The notes: generated by a model from the sequence alone, not told the origin. Positions 8,102 to 17,397 are shown, numbered from the stretch's first letter. The stretch is DNA of 48,854 nt from CAZYME01 sp964648115 (GCA_964648115.1 CAZYME010000019.1:1-48854); one strand, 5' to 3'. Made by a program: numbers and translations.

Positions 8102-10384
8102 CTACTTTTTGCATTGAGAAAATACTTGGTCTGATAAAGATGACTTATCAGCGGCAGATCCCACCCTGGAGGGGGCAAAATAAGAAGCGCGTCTAACACC
8201 CGCAACAGAGGCGGGGCAAGAAACGGATACCTTAAAGTCACATGCACGCGGTGCGTGATCTAGCGACCTTTTTGGTAAAGGCGGCTCGCTTGTTGCCCGC
8301 ACTCTCCTTCTCCTGAAAAAATCAAGCAAAGTTCTGCTACCGCCATCTTGAGAAGAGGCAGAGCATCTCTCGGCAAGCATTTGGCCTGATGCCAAGTCTA
8401 ATGCTTGCTGACAAGTATTTAAAATAGTTGCGCACCACGCTTGTACTGCTTTTTTATATTCTTCATCCTGGGAGCTAACTTGGTTGCTTATTCTTTTAGC
8501 CTGGCGAGCTATAAAATCTAAAGCGCTACTTTCTTTAAAAAACATTTTATCGCGTAGAGAGTAGATGCGAGGAGAATCAAGATTTAGGCAATTGTCCAAT
8601 GCACTTAATTGTCTTCCTATACTTTTATCTGGTTGAAATACAATAAAAGTGCTAGCAAGAAGATTTTGCATATCACGAAAATCAGCTTCTTCAAAAAGCA
8701 CTTTGACCGTTGATTGTTGCTTGAAAACATCTGGCGCATCGTTTGACATCGGCGGTTGCGGTTTACTGACCATATGGTGCTCTGGATTAAAATAGGTATA
8801 GATTAGCTTTCCCTGAGTGATTATTTTCTTAGCTTCTGCAATGGGAGATAGTTTTTCCGCAATAGGGGTTAAATCTGCTGCAATTTGAGATAACACTGCT
8901 GCAATTTGAGATAACACTGCTGCATCTCCTATATGGAGAGGCAACCCTTTGGCAATTGAAGATAACTCTGCTGAAATTTGAGGTAACTCGCCTAGGGGGA
9001 GAAATGACTCAGCTGAAATTCGAGATAGCCAAGCTACAGCTTCCGATAGCTTTGCCGTAATTTGAGATATCTGTGCTCCGGTTAGGGGCTGGGCTCCTGG
9101 AGCTGGCAACAACTCAGCTATGGTTTGAGATAACCCAGCCGCACTAAGAGATGACATAGTCATATCGCTTCTTTCAGAATCTTGAGCAAGCCGACTCGTA
9201 ATATACATCCGCATAGGAGGCAATTTCGGGCTGATGCTATGATTAATCTCATCAGGACTGCGTTTTAAAGCTATCTCTTTTATATGAGATAAACCACCCT
9301 TTACAACAGGATGAAATTGCAATGAAGATTGGTGAATAAGTGCGGCAAATTGATACAAAGGTAGCAAAACATCAGCGGTAGTGTCAGGCGGTAGAGTAGG
9401 TTTTTTTTGGGTTGCTGTATTAATAGCGGCCATAATAAAAGCCAGTCTTTGATTAAAAACATCCTCGCTGTCTGCCTTAATTAACGACAAAACGAACCAT
9501 GAAGGCAACGTATCTTGCAACAGCGCAACAGTAGAAACTTTACTAGCATTTTCGTTTGGATAAGGGGCAGTATCCAAGGTGGGCAATTTTGCACTATCTT
9601 GCATTTTTGCATGATTAAACATCTGTGCTGCCATTATAAAAAAATCGTTAACATTTTTTTGCGTAGGTTGTAAGGAAAGCACATCAAATGCAAAAGGGAC
9701 TTGTGCTATTCTATTTTTCAACGCCTGAACAGCACTAGTTTCATTAGCATGTTGAATTAAAGAACGCAGCTCATTACTTATTATTTCCGAAGGCGATTCA
9801 GGCTTAGTAGGAAGAGGAACGGCGGGAGGAGGTAAAACTGTATTTACCGGTATAGTGCTGTCACAGAAATAAATTGTATGTTTTCGATTTTGCTGCGCGA
9901 CGTGGATTAAAGCATCTACATTAATGCCACGCCGTCTTACTATCTCATCCAGGATAACAGTTACATTTTGTTTAACCGGCACTCCATTTTGATTATCTAG
10001 CACCTCTATGATAATAGGCTGTTGTTCAAATAAATAATTTCCTAGTGTATCGAATGACAATATCGCTAGAATCATCTCATTAATTACATTTGGGGCAGGA
10101 TCGACTAATTTATCAAACAAAAAAATTGTGTAGTAAAATCCCAGATCAGGCCTTAGTTCAAGCGCGTTTAATTCTGCCTTTTTTTCTTCATATTCAGGTC
10201 CTAAGAGGGCAGGTGTCTTTAACTGCTTATTGGCAGCATTTATAGCACGGCGCCTTATTTTTTCGAACTTGGATTGATAATTATGCAGAGTTCCTATAGC
10301 AAAATAAGCTGGTTTTTTAGCAACCTCAGGCAATTCTATAGCTGCTTGTAGTTTCTGAAGCTCATTAGCTGTTTCAAATGGCAT
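8102..10384 (-). CDS. Large protein of unknown function, candidate effector
   Basis: 760 residues with no signal peptide or membrane helix. The first ~200 residues are alpha-helical (MPFETANELQKLQAAIELPE...). The middle (about 265-370, with VLSLIKADSEDVFNQRLAFI) faintly recalls RasGEF-type helices, but I do not trust this as an assignment. Residues about 400-520 are a heptad-like repetitive segment of LSQIAAxLSQIA/LSPIAE units, with a 21-bp DNA duplication around 8874-8925. A C-terminal Arg-rich stretch (FFRRRRVRATSEPPLPKRS) could be a nuclear-localisation-type signal. SD AAGGGG precedes the ATG by about 8 nt. Length, helicity and eukaryote-like basic motifs fit a translocated effector; that is inference. 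It is flanked on both sides by palindromic repeats. Confidence 0.65.
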   Translation of the reverse strand: MPFETANELQKLQAAIELPEVAKKPAYFAIGTLHNYQSKFEKIRRRAINAANKQLKTPALLGPEYEEKKAELNALELRPDLGFYYTIFLFDKLVDPAPNVINEMILAILSFDTLGNYLFEQQPIIIEVLDNQNGVPVKQNVTVILDEIVRRRGINVDALIHVAQQNRKHTIYFCDSTIPVNTVLPPPAVPLPTKPESPSEIISNELRSLIQHANETSAVQALKNRIAQVPFAFDVLSLQPTQKNVNDFFIMAAQMFNHAKMQDSAKLPTLDTAPYPNENASKVSTVALLQDTLPSWFVLSLIKADSEDVFNQRLAFIMAAINTATQKKPTLPPDTTADVLLPLYQFAALIHQSSLQFHPVVKGGLSHIKEIALKRSPDEINHSISPKLPPMRMYITSRLAQDSERSDMTMSSLSAAGLSQTIAELLPAPGAQPLTGAQISQITAKLSEAVAWLSRISAESFLPLGELPQISAELSSIAKGLPLHIGDAAVLSQIAAVLSQIAADLTPIAEKLSPIAEAKKIITQGKLIYTYFNPEHHMVSKPQPPMSNDAPDVFKQQSTVKVLFEEADFRDMQNLLASTFIVFQPDKSIGRQLSALDNCLNLDSPRIYSLRDKMFFKESSALDFIARQAKRISNQVSSQDEEYKKAVQAWCATILNTCQQALDLASGQMLAERCSASSQDGGSRTLLDFFRRRRVRATSEPPLPKRSLDHAPRACDFKVSVSCPASVAGVRRASYFAPSRVGSAADKSSLSDQVFSQCKK

Positions 10385-10936
10385 TCTATAACCCCTTAGG
10401 AACTGTAAATGAATAAAAGTTGCGCTGAATATTTATCATCCAGACTATCGTATTTTATCGCAGATGTCAGCTGATTTATTTATAAGCAAACTAGGTTCTG
10501 CTGATAATTACTCTATAAGGCCTCCGTGGCGCGGCCCACTCGCATAAAGCGTTGGGCCACACGACGTAGGCAAGGTTGTGATAGCGTCCATCTCAAAATG
10601 AAAACCCCGCCCAAGTGATAGGCAAAATTGATGGTTTGATAAAATTTAGAAGCCTATCACAAGGGTGTACCAGGGCGAGAGTATAAGTGACTCAAATATA
10701 AACAATACTGGGGTAAAACATTATATCTGGTCATTATTTCTACGTCCTGCGGCTTGACCGCAGGAACCAGGAGTCTAGCAAAATTTCTGGATCCCGCGCA
10801 TAAAGTGCGGTACGTAGACATTAAGATAAATAATCATCACTCATGATCTGGCCCTGAAGGGTGTACCCAGGGCTATAACTGACTATGAAAACTCGTGTAT
10901 ATTAACCTATATAATTTCCTGCAAGGATAGATACCA
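10385..10936. other. Repeat-rich intergenic region
   Basis: No gene is seen in these ~550 bp. It holds a palindrome at 10517-10572 (ggccca/tgggcc arms and a cgacgtagg end), a gtgataggc/gcctatcac pair (10615-10660), and a copy of the GCGGCTTG palindrome (10741-10816). A directly repeated motif, agggtgtaccagggc at about 10662 and agggtgtacccagggct at about 10859, flanks that last copy. A -10-like TATAAT at 10910-10915 plus AAGGA near 10923 serve mltA. Confidence 0.6.
10741..10816. repeat. Palindromic repeat, 'GCGGCTTGTCCGCGG' family (copy 2)
   Basis: tacgtcctgcggcttgaccg followed by caggaaccag is inverted relative to ctggatcccgcgcataaagt plus gcggtacgta. The outer tacgt/acgta ends are conserved with copy 1. 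It lies about 120 bp upstream of mltA. Confidence 0.65.
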
Positions 10937-12310
10937 ATGTTTCAATCCGCTTTAATAATTGCACTAATGACGTTTAGCATCGTCACTCAAGCAGCCCTTC
11001 CCTCAGATCCAATCCAACGTTGTTTAGATGTTAGAAGGCTTGCGGATCTTACTTCTAGGCAAAAGATGGCTGCCAAAGAGCCTGGTGTGTTGCGCTTTAA
11101 ATTTCATAAAATTTCCCCATCCGAACTACCATTAGATAATCCTGTGGGTAATATGGATGAAGTTATCAAAGCATTAAACAATCAGATTGAAAACTGCAAT
11201 AAAAGTCTAGGTGAATTTCAGACAGTGACGATTGCTGGGAAAAAATTTGTGCGCCAAGAATGGTGTCTAGATACCAACAAAAAAATGCTTACTCTTGCAA
11301 AAGCTGCTCATGGCAATTTTAGAAAATATTTATCGAGCATCAAAACCGAATTTGATTGGTATAAAAGCGATGGCTGGCCTGAAAATCATGCTGGATTTAA
11401 AAAGGGCGCGTTCCAATTTACAGCTTATTACGCCCCAGCATCGGTTGAGGCCCGCACCAAACGTGGGGGTGGATTTTTATACCCGCTCTACAGTAATCCA
11501 GGTGTTGTTAGCGTTGCATTGGAATGCAAAAAATTTAATTTGAAAGCTCCTCTTTGCGGAGTTGATCCCGTATCAAAAATGGCGCGTGGGTTTTGTCTGA
11601 AAAATGCTAATGGTACTTATTCTGTGGTGCCAGATCGGCATGAAATTGATCATGGGGCTTTACATCCAAAACATATAATCGGTTATCTTAAAAATCCAAA
11701 TGATCCGGCTTTTTTTATGCTTCAAGGCTCCGGTTCATTAATTCTTGATGGTAAACCATTTCATATCAATTACGATGGCGCTAACGGAAGGCCACGCACC
11801 ATGCTTGGTCGCATAGTCCAATGTGCACAAGACCCAACCTGTGGTGGTAATCTGGATGCTATGGAGCGCTGTGCTAAAAATCCTAAATGCCATGATGAAG
11901 CAAAGCTTCGTTGTAACCTGTCTAAAGAAGTTAAACGAACCGGCGCATCAGAAAAGTTAATTCGTCAATATCTAGATACTCTTAATAGCGATAAAGCTGC
12001 CGACCTACGGAATCGCGATCAAAGCTATGTATTCTTTGCTAAGGAAGAGGGCGGGCCATATGGTTCGGAGGATATTTCTCTAACTCCACACGCGTCATGT
12101 GCAACGGACCACAAGGTAATTCCTATTGGAATGAGTTTTATCTATAATTGCAAAAAATCCACCTCATGGTGTACTGCACAAGACGCAGGCGGCGCCATCG
12201 TGGGGGCTCATGTTGATGCCTATAAAGGTGAGGGTGAGCAAGCTGGTTTGGAGGCAAATGATCTAAATCACTCCGGCGCATTATTTGTGGCACTACCAAA
12301 ACGGCAATAA
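10937..12310 (+). CDS. mltA: MltA-type lytic murein transglycosylase
   Basis: 457 residues. A cleavable signal peptide (about 1-19, ending TQA-ALP) lacks a lipobox, so this version is soluble periplasmic and not a lipoprotein like E. coli MltA. The MltA barrel is recognisable from FTAYYAP, YPLYSNP, RHEIDHGAL, FFMLQGSGSL and NYDGANGRP. The C-terminal 3D domain holds AQDAGGAIVGAHVDAYKGEG (about 414-433) with the catalytic aspartates. It cleaves the MurNAc-GlcNAc bond to give 1,6-anhydro products. An unusual Cys-rich segment with CAQDPTC and CAKNPKC (about 294-330) interrupts the barrel. This may form disulphides and is absent from the canonical enzyme. SD AAGGA precedes the ATG. Confidence 0.88.
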   Translation: MFQSALIIALMTFSIVTQAALPSDPIQRCLDVRRLADLTSRQKMAAKEPGVLRFKFHKISPSELPLDNPVGNMDEVIKALNNQIENCNKSLGEFQTVTIAGKKFVRQEWCLDTNKKMLTLAKAAHGNFRKYLSSIKTEFDWYKSDGWPENHAGFKKGAFQFTAYYAPASVEARTKRGGGFLYPLYSNPGVVSVALECKKFNLKAPLCGVDPVSKMARGFCLKNANGTYSVVPDRHEIDHGALHPKHIIGYLKNPNDPAFFMLQGSGSLILDGKPFHINYDGANGRPRTMLGRIVQCAQDPTCGGNLDAMERCAKNPKCHDEAKLRCNLSKEVKRTGASEKLIRQYLDTLNSDKAADLRNRDQSYVFFAKEEGGPYGSEDISLTPHASCATDHKVIPIGMSFIYNCKKSTSWCTAQDAGGAIVGAHVDAYKGEGEQAGLEANDLNHSGALFVALPKRQ

Positions 12311-12318
12311 AATTCAAT

Positions 12319-12337
12319 GTCGGGTCAATGACCCGAC
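12319..12337. repeat. Short GGGTCAATGACCC palindrome
   Basis: gtcgggtca-a-tgacccgac is a perfect 9-bp dyad followed by ctacg. It belongs to the TAGGTTGGG/CCCAACCTA-type dispersed palindromes also found at 22359, 25548, 33002 and 39363. Confidence 0.6.
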
Positions 12338-12347
12338 CTACGTGAGC

Positions 12348-12372
12348 AAAGGGGCCGATACATGGCCCCTTT
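12348..12372. terminator. Bidirectional terminator between mltA and the RTX gene
   Basis: AAAGGGGCC (12348-12356) and GGCCCCTTT (12364-12372) form a perfect 9-bp GC-rich stem with a 7-nt loop. A/T runs on both sides suit termination of the two convergent genes. Confidence 0.85.
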
Positions 12373-12380
12373 GATTCCTG

Positions 12381-14738
12381 TTAAACAATCACATGGCTAT
12401 CGTGTAATTGATCTGCTGAAACGCCTAGCAGCGTGATGGTTTGATTGTTCAGCGTTGTTAGATCAATAACCGCATTTCCTTGTGCATCGTTGTGCACGGT
12501 GAATGCGTCGCGGGTTGTCCAGAAGTTATGTAAATCAACTTTATCTTCTGCGACGTTGAAACCACTTATAGCCTTGTGGCTACCCCAACCCCATGTGAAA
12601 TTGAATACGTCTTTCACATTATTTTGCCCAGTTAAGCTGCTGTCGTTCATTTGGTGTTGGACAACATCTAATACGGGTGGGATTACTGGGGTTGATCCGG
12701 AGCCGCCTGAGCTAGGGGGGGTGCTCGGACTTCCACCGCCAGCTCCTCCTGGGATTGCATGGCTAAAAGCTCCCGTTACACCGGCAATGTTACTTGCGGA
12801 TAGATTCGCGCTGGAAACGCCTTGCAATGTAATGGTTTGATTGTTTATACCCGTTAAATCGATTACCGCATTTCCTTGAGCATTGTTATGGATGGTAATC
12901 GCATCGTAATTGGTCCAAAACGATTGCAGGTTTATCACGTCTTTGCTCACATCAAAGTTGTTGATAACACTGTTTGAGCCCCAATTCCACGTGTATGAGA
13001 AATCGTGGCCATGTGAGGCTCCTCCACCATCACTAGGCGGAGTTACTGGGGGTGTAACAACAGGAGGATCAACTACTGGAGGAACGACCACAGGCACCTC
13101 TGGTACAACTGGAGGAACCGGAACAGTACTCGAGCCATCTATGTGCATGGTGCCAGACAAGCCCACAAAATTTGCTGCAGTCAAATTATTGACGGATACC
13201 CCCTCAATAGTAATCGTTTGATTATTGAGTGTTGTTAAATCGATTACAGCATTTCCTTGAGCATCATTATGCAACCCAATTTGATCAAAGCTCGTCCAAA
13301 AACCTTTTAAGTCGATTTTATCTAGAGCAATATCAAAGTTTTTCACCAGGCTATGTGCGCCCCAACTCCATGTGTAAGCAAAGACATCACCACCTTGGCC
13401 ACCACTTTGTGAATTACCAGTCTGATTGCTGCTGCCACCACTACCAGCCCCTGGATCAACTGGCGGAGTAGTAGGGCCTGTATCAACTGGGGGAGTATGA
13501 TTAGCATCTATCCCAAAAGCTACTGTGGCAAAGTCAACGGGTGCTTTTATAAAGCTAGCTGCACTTAAGTCTTTGAGTGGAATCCCTTCTAGGATTACAC
13601 GTTGGTTATTACCCACGATATCAATAACGGTAGAGCCCTCTTGCTCATATAATTTGATATTGCTGCTTGCAAAAGCATAATTTAAGTCAATTACATCATA
13701 TTTTGGATTAAAATTATCGAGAACTTTATCTCCACTATTTGCGTTCCAGTTAATTTTATAAGGGCCATATACAAATTGATCGGCACCTATATTCTGAGCC
13801 AGAACGTTCTGCAAGGTTAGTATTTGTCCATTTGGAAAGGTTATTTGTGCACTACCATTCACATTAGTAATGGTTAGCTCATGAACCGTTAAGCCTGGGA
13901 ATTTTGAAAGAGAAATAACATCCTTACCCACGTTAAAATCTTGGATAACATCCCTATTGCCAGCATTATTATTAAGTACAATTTTATCGTTGCCATCCCC
14001 CGTTTGATAAGTATTATGTCCCGCACCACCCATGAATGTTTCGCTGAAATTGCTACCACTCAAAAAGTCGTCACCACCAGCGCCAAATGGTGTATTAAAT
14101 CCTGCATATTTATCCATGTAAAATAAAATGTTAGTACCATATTCATCACTGCTTGCAACATTATGTAAAAATAATTGAGCAACACCACCGGGGCCTTGTA
14201 AATGCGCGCTAGCTAAAACCCCCGACATCGTCACATGGGCCACATGCGTTTCACCTAAACGTGTATAAGTGAATTCTCGGCCTAAGAAATCATCGACGGT
14301 TTTACCCGCTTGGGCTAAATAATCATTGATGATCCCCACATTCATGCTAAATGCTTCACGGATAGCTAACTCTTGTACATTACTCATAAAGTCTGCTTTA
14401 CTATGAACTCCATTTTTACCGGTCCATTCACCCTTCCATTCGTTGGTTGCTGTAGTTCCATAATAGCCGGTAGGAGCTGGCACGTAGTAGCCTAAGTCAA
14501 TCAATAAGGGTTCCCCAAACTGATATTTACCCATAAAGCCCAATGTATTGAATACATGGTACTGTAAGGATGCTAAATCAGCAGGATTATTAATATTGAC
14601 GGTACTCGGGCTAACATTGCCATACTGGGAATCAAAAACCCGCAGATTTTGCAACCAAGACATCGGTTGTGGCTGCGATGTATCAATACCAGATTCAAAT
14701 GCACCCAAAGCTGTTAAAAAATCGGTAAAGTCACTCAT
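12381..14738 (-). CDS. RTX-type protein, putative type I secretion substrate with lysozyme-like N-terminus
   Basis: 785 residues, acidic, Gly/Asn/Asp-rich, without signal peptide, Cys-free over most of its length. The N-terminal ~230 residues (ALGAFESG..., then NTLGFMGKYQFGEPLL) recall lysozyme/transglycosylase-like folds with an ESG Glu near position 15. Residues about 240-275 contain hemolysin-type Ca2+-binding nonapeptides (GAGGDDFLSGS, MGGAGHNTYQTGDGNDKI). There follow two diverged and three clear copies of an ~80-residue module (TWxWG...NNFDV.KD.I.L..FW... HNDAQGNAVIDLT..NNQTITL.GVS), separated by Pro/Gly/Thr linkers. The last copy ends the protein, as expected for a type I secretion signal. 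It neighbours a GH5 cellulase with the same modules and a divergent T1SS operon. SD GGGGAGA precedes the ATG. Confidence 0.8.
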   Translation of the reverse strand: MSDFTDFLTALGAFESGIDTSQPQPMSWLQNLRVFDSQYGNVSPSTVNINNPADLASLQYHVFNTLGFMGKYQFGEPLLIDLGYYVPAPTGYYGTTATNEWKGEWTGKNGVHSKADFMSNVQELAIREAFSMNVGIINDYLAQAGKTVDDFLGREFTYTRLGETHVAHVTMSGVLASAHLQGPGGVAQLFLHNVASSDEYGTNILFYMDKYAGFNTPFGAGGDDFLSGSNFSETFMGGAGHNTYQTGDGNDKIVLNNNAGNRDVIQDFNVGKDVISLSKFPGLTVHELTITNVNGSAQITFPNGQILTLQNVLAQNIGADQFVYGPYKINWNANSGDKVLDNFNPKYDVIDLNYAFASSNIKLYEQEGSTVIDIVGNNQRVILEGIPLKDLSAASFIKAPVDFATVAFGIDANHTPPVDTGPTTPPVDPGAGSGGSSNQTGNSQSGGQGGDVFAYTWSWGAHSLVKNFDIALDKIDLKGFWTSFDQIGLHNDAQGNAVIDLTTLNNQTITIEGVSVNNLTAANFVGLSGTMHIDGSSTVPVPPVVPEVPVVVPPVVDPPVVTPPVTPPSDGGGASHGHDFSYTWNWGSNSVINNFDVSKDVINLQSFWTNYDAITIHNNAQGNAVIDLTGINNQTITLQGVSSANLSASNIAGVTGAFSHAIPGGAGGGSPSTPPSSGGSGSTPVIPPVLDVVQHQMNDSSLTGQNNVKDVFNFTWGWGSHKAISGFNVAEDKVDLHNFWTTRDAFTVHNDAQGNAVIDLTTLNNQTITLLGVSADQLHDSHVIV

Positions 14739-14793
14739 AATGTTTCTCCCCTAGGGTTGAGGAACATCCATGTGTTGATTATCCAATAAATTG

Positions 14794-14818
14794 TGGCGAG
14801 CCTACCTATGGCTCGCCA
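14794..14818 (-). terminator. Terminator hairpin after the GH5 cellulase gene
   Basis: TGGCGAGCC (14794-14802) and GGCTCGCCA (14810-14818) form a perfect 9-bp stem, 11 bp beyond the cellulase stop codon and upstream of the RTX gene. It separates the two substrate genes into individual transcripts or attenuates read-through. Confidence 0.7.
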
Positions 14819-14828
14819 TAGCTCCGGA

Positions 14829-17183
14829 TTACATCATGAAGTTATCATGTGAAATCTCGTGAGCAGAGACACCTAACAAGGTAATGGCTTGGTGGTCGAA
14901 GCCGAGGCTAACAACCGCATTACCACTCGCATTATCGGCAACATGAACACTGTCAATATTTTGATGAAATTGTGACAAGTTAATGACGCCAATATCCGGA
15001 TTGAAATGATCAATCGTTGTTTGCGCCCCATAGTTCCAATTAAAGTTGTAATATTTAATTGGGTTGGCTTCTACAGCGTTTCCGTAATTACCTGCTACAC
15101 CTTTGAAGTTTAGCTGGGTCAAAGCGGATAACGAAGTATTGGTCAACGTTATGGTTTGATTATTCAACGCGAGCAAGTCAATTACCACGTTTCCATCGCC
15201 ATCACTTTCAATATTAATGTGGTCGTAGTTTGTCCAAAACGCAGTTAAGTCAATTTTATCTTGACGCACATCAAAGTTATTGATGACTTGTCGACCACCC
15301 CAATTCCAGCCAAACGTGAAGGTTTCAGCGGGCTCACCACTAACAGGCCCGGGAGCCGGAGTTGGAGCCGGAGTCGGTGTTGGGGTCGGAGTCGGTGTTG
15401 GAACCGGGGTCGGTGTTGGCACCGGAGTCGGATCGGGAACCGGCGTTGGATCTGGATGTGGAACCGGATCTGGAACCGGTGTTGGAACTGGAGTAGGTGA
15501 TGGAGTTGGGGTTGGTTGTGGATGCGGTGCATCAGCGACGATCGCATCTGCAAGATGGCCCTTTACGCCAACAAAGTTATCAGCTGTTAACGTACTGGCA
15601 CTGATGCCTACTAACTTGATTAATTGACCATTGAAATCAAGTTTAATATTTGCATCGCCATTGGCGTCGTTATTAATATGCAGATCACTAAATTGTTTTC
15701 CAGAAAAGGTTTGTAAATCGATAATACCTGTGTTCAGGTTAAAATCGTTTATTACTGTTTGTACTCCGTAATCCCATTTAAAAGAATAATATTTGGCATT
15801 GTCGCCTACGGCACTTTGGTAGCTACCGCCAGTCACACCTTGTAAGTTAGACGCGCTAAATTGACTGAGGGTGACGCCTTTTAAAGTAATAAGGTGATTA
15901 TCAACGGATAGCAAGTCAATCACCAAATTACCTTGACCATCATTGTGAAGGCTAAAATCATTGTAGCCTTTCCAAAATGCACCTATGTTAAGCACATCGT
16001 GTTGTACGTCAAAATTATTAATGACTTCACGAGCCCCCCAATTCCAAGTGATATTGTGCTTTACACCATCCATGTTTGGAGTAGGTGTTGGGGTAGGCAC
16101 AGGAGTGGGTGTTGGCGTAGGTACTGGATCAGGTTCTGGCGTGGGTTCTGGTGGTACATAACTACCATCCAAGAAATGCTCATAGACCTGATTCATTAAC
16201 GCATTGTCTGTTCCGTCTGGGTTGGGTCCAATGTAGTTAAAATTGGATTGTGCCCATGTGTGACCGCCAATCCAGGCAGTCCAACCTATGAAGCCTCCTT
16301 CGCCCTCGACATAAGCATTTGCTTCCACTTGTTGTAACAGATAGTTAACGTCGGCTATCGCATTTGCTTCGTTACCGCCGCCAAATTCGCCAAGGATAAC
16401 CTTAACATCGTGTTCTCTCACCCAGTTCATAAAGCTATCAAATTTTAAATAATTTTTAAAATTATCAAGCGTCTGGCCAGTTGGTGAGGTACCACTGCCA
16501 TTCCAGTCTACATATTGATGTACACTTATGGCGTAGTTGTGGAGCGGGTCAACGATATTTGCAGGAGTTAAAATCTGCGCATTACTGATGCCGTCCGTGG
16601 CGCTACCAGCTTCCCTCCATGAATGTAAACCTGTCCAACTATTGCCGTTCAATACCACCATATTCGTTAAGCCGGCATCGCGTATCGCATCAATACCAGC
16701 GTTGTTATTGGCAAGCATTTGTTGGGATGACATACTGTTCGGTTCATTTGCAATTTCAAACAAAAGATTATCTGGGTATTTATGTGCTAAATCTGTTAAT
16801 CCATCAGCAATAATTTTCCATACATTATAAGTTTGTTGTGCTGTTGCAATTTGATTACCGGAGCCTGCATAGCTTCCAGGTGAAAAGCGCATATAAGAGT
16901 GAAGGTCTAAAATGGCATTAAGCCCGTGATCTAACATATCTGTGAGGGATGTTTTGACAGCATTTAAATACTGCTGACCTGCAGCAGAAGCTTGGGTAGC
17001 ATTAGGGTTGTTTACAATGTAGTCCCAGTTTATTGGGATACGCACTGTATCCATACCATGCTGCACGTAATAATTCATATCCTTTGCATATGAAGGCATG
17101 CCCATATAAGCGTAACTTACCTCGCTTCCTGCCTCCGCACCGGAGATAGATATCCCCCGCAAAGTTATTCCGTCGGTACTCAT
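14829..17183 (-). CDS. GH5-family endoglucanase (cellulase) secreted by type I system
   Basis: 784 residues. The N-terminal GH5 TIM barrel (about 1-345) opens STDGITLRGISISG and shows VRIPINWDYI. The acid/base is Glu147 in FEIANEPN and the nucleophile is Glu266 in VILGEFGGG. A Pro/Thr linker (PTPEPDPVPTPTPTP) leads to four copies of the TWxWG/INNFDV module shared with the RTX neighbour, grouped in two pairs with another long PT linker between. There is no signal peptide; the C-terminal module (ITLLGVSAHEISHDNFMM end) is the likely type I signal. Expected activity is hydrolysis of beta-1,4-glucan, for example amoebal cyst wall or plant-derived cellulose. The ATG at 17183 is chosen because GGAGGA lies 7 nt upstream; the ATG at 17207 has no SD. 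Confidence 0.9.
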   Translation of the reverse strand: MSTDGITLRGISISGAEAGSEVSYAYMGMPSYAKDMNYYVQHGMDTVRIPINWDYIVNNPNATQASAAGQQYLNAVKTSLTDMLDHGLNAILDLHSYMRFSPGSYAGSGNQIATAQQTYNVWKIIADGLTDLAHKYPDNLLFEIANEPNSMSSQQMLANNNAGIDAIRDAGLTNMVVLNGNSWTGLHSWREAGSATDGISNAQILTPANIVDPLHNYAISVHQYVDWNGSGTSPTGQTLDNFKNYLKFDSFMNWVREHDVKVILGEFGGGNEANAIADVNYLLQQVEANAYVEGEGGFIGWTAWIGGHTWAQSNFNYIGPNPDGTDNALMNQVYEHFLDGSYVPPEPTPEPDPVPTPTPTPVPTPTPTPNMDGVKHNITWNWGAREVINNFDVQHDVLNIGAFWKGYNDFSLHNDGQGNLVIDLLSVDNHLITLKGVTLSQFSASNLQGVTGGSYQSAVGDNAKYYSFKWDYGVQTVINDFNLNTGIIDLQTFSGKQFSDLHINNDANGDANIKLDFNGQLIKLVGISASTLTADNFVGVKGHLADAIVADAPHPQPTPTPSPTPVPTPVPDPVPHPDPTPVPDPTPVPTPTPVPTPTPTPTPTPAPTPAPGPVSGEPAETFTFGWNWGGRQVINNFDVRQDKIDLTAFWTNYDHINIESDGDGNVVIDLLALNNQTITLTNTSLSALTQLNFKGVAGNYGNAVEANPIKYYNFNWNYGAQTTIDHFNPDIGVINLSQFHQNIDSVHVADNASGNAVVSLGFDHQAITLLGVSAHEISHDNFMM

Positions 17184-17285
17184 GACAAAATCCTCCGCTA
17201 TAGGCATTATTACTTGTTTTTATTACCTATCCGTAGGATTTTATTGTGTGATTCCATGCTTTAAAGCATAACGCCGAGTCTAGAG

Positions 17286-17308
17286 AGAGTGTGGCATAAT
17301 CACACTCT
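17286..17308. promoter_or_regulatory. Hairpin in the divergent cellulase/TolC intergenic region
   Basis: AGAGTGTG-gcataat-CACACTCT is a perfect 8-bp dyad about 100 bp upstream of the cellulase start and 140 bp upstream of the TolC-like gene. It may be an operator for both divergent units or a structured leader. AT-rich promoter sequence follows on the right. Confidence 0.4.
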
Positions 17309-17397
17309 TCTACACTGGTTAAATATTAGTTGCCTTTTTTAATTATAGAAAACATAATCAATTTGTCAAAAATTTAAACACAAAAATCTTTTGTAAT

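Noticed and set aside
12445..13471. Plus-strand ORFs opposite the RTX protein
   Set aside because: Antisense by-products of the repeated modules; no SD and no recognised domain.
15245..15627. Gly/Val- or Arg-rich ORFs on both strands
   Set aside because: They are alternative readings of the Pro/Thr linker DNA of the cellulase gene.
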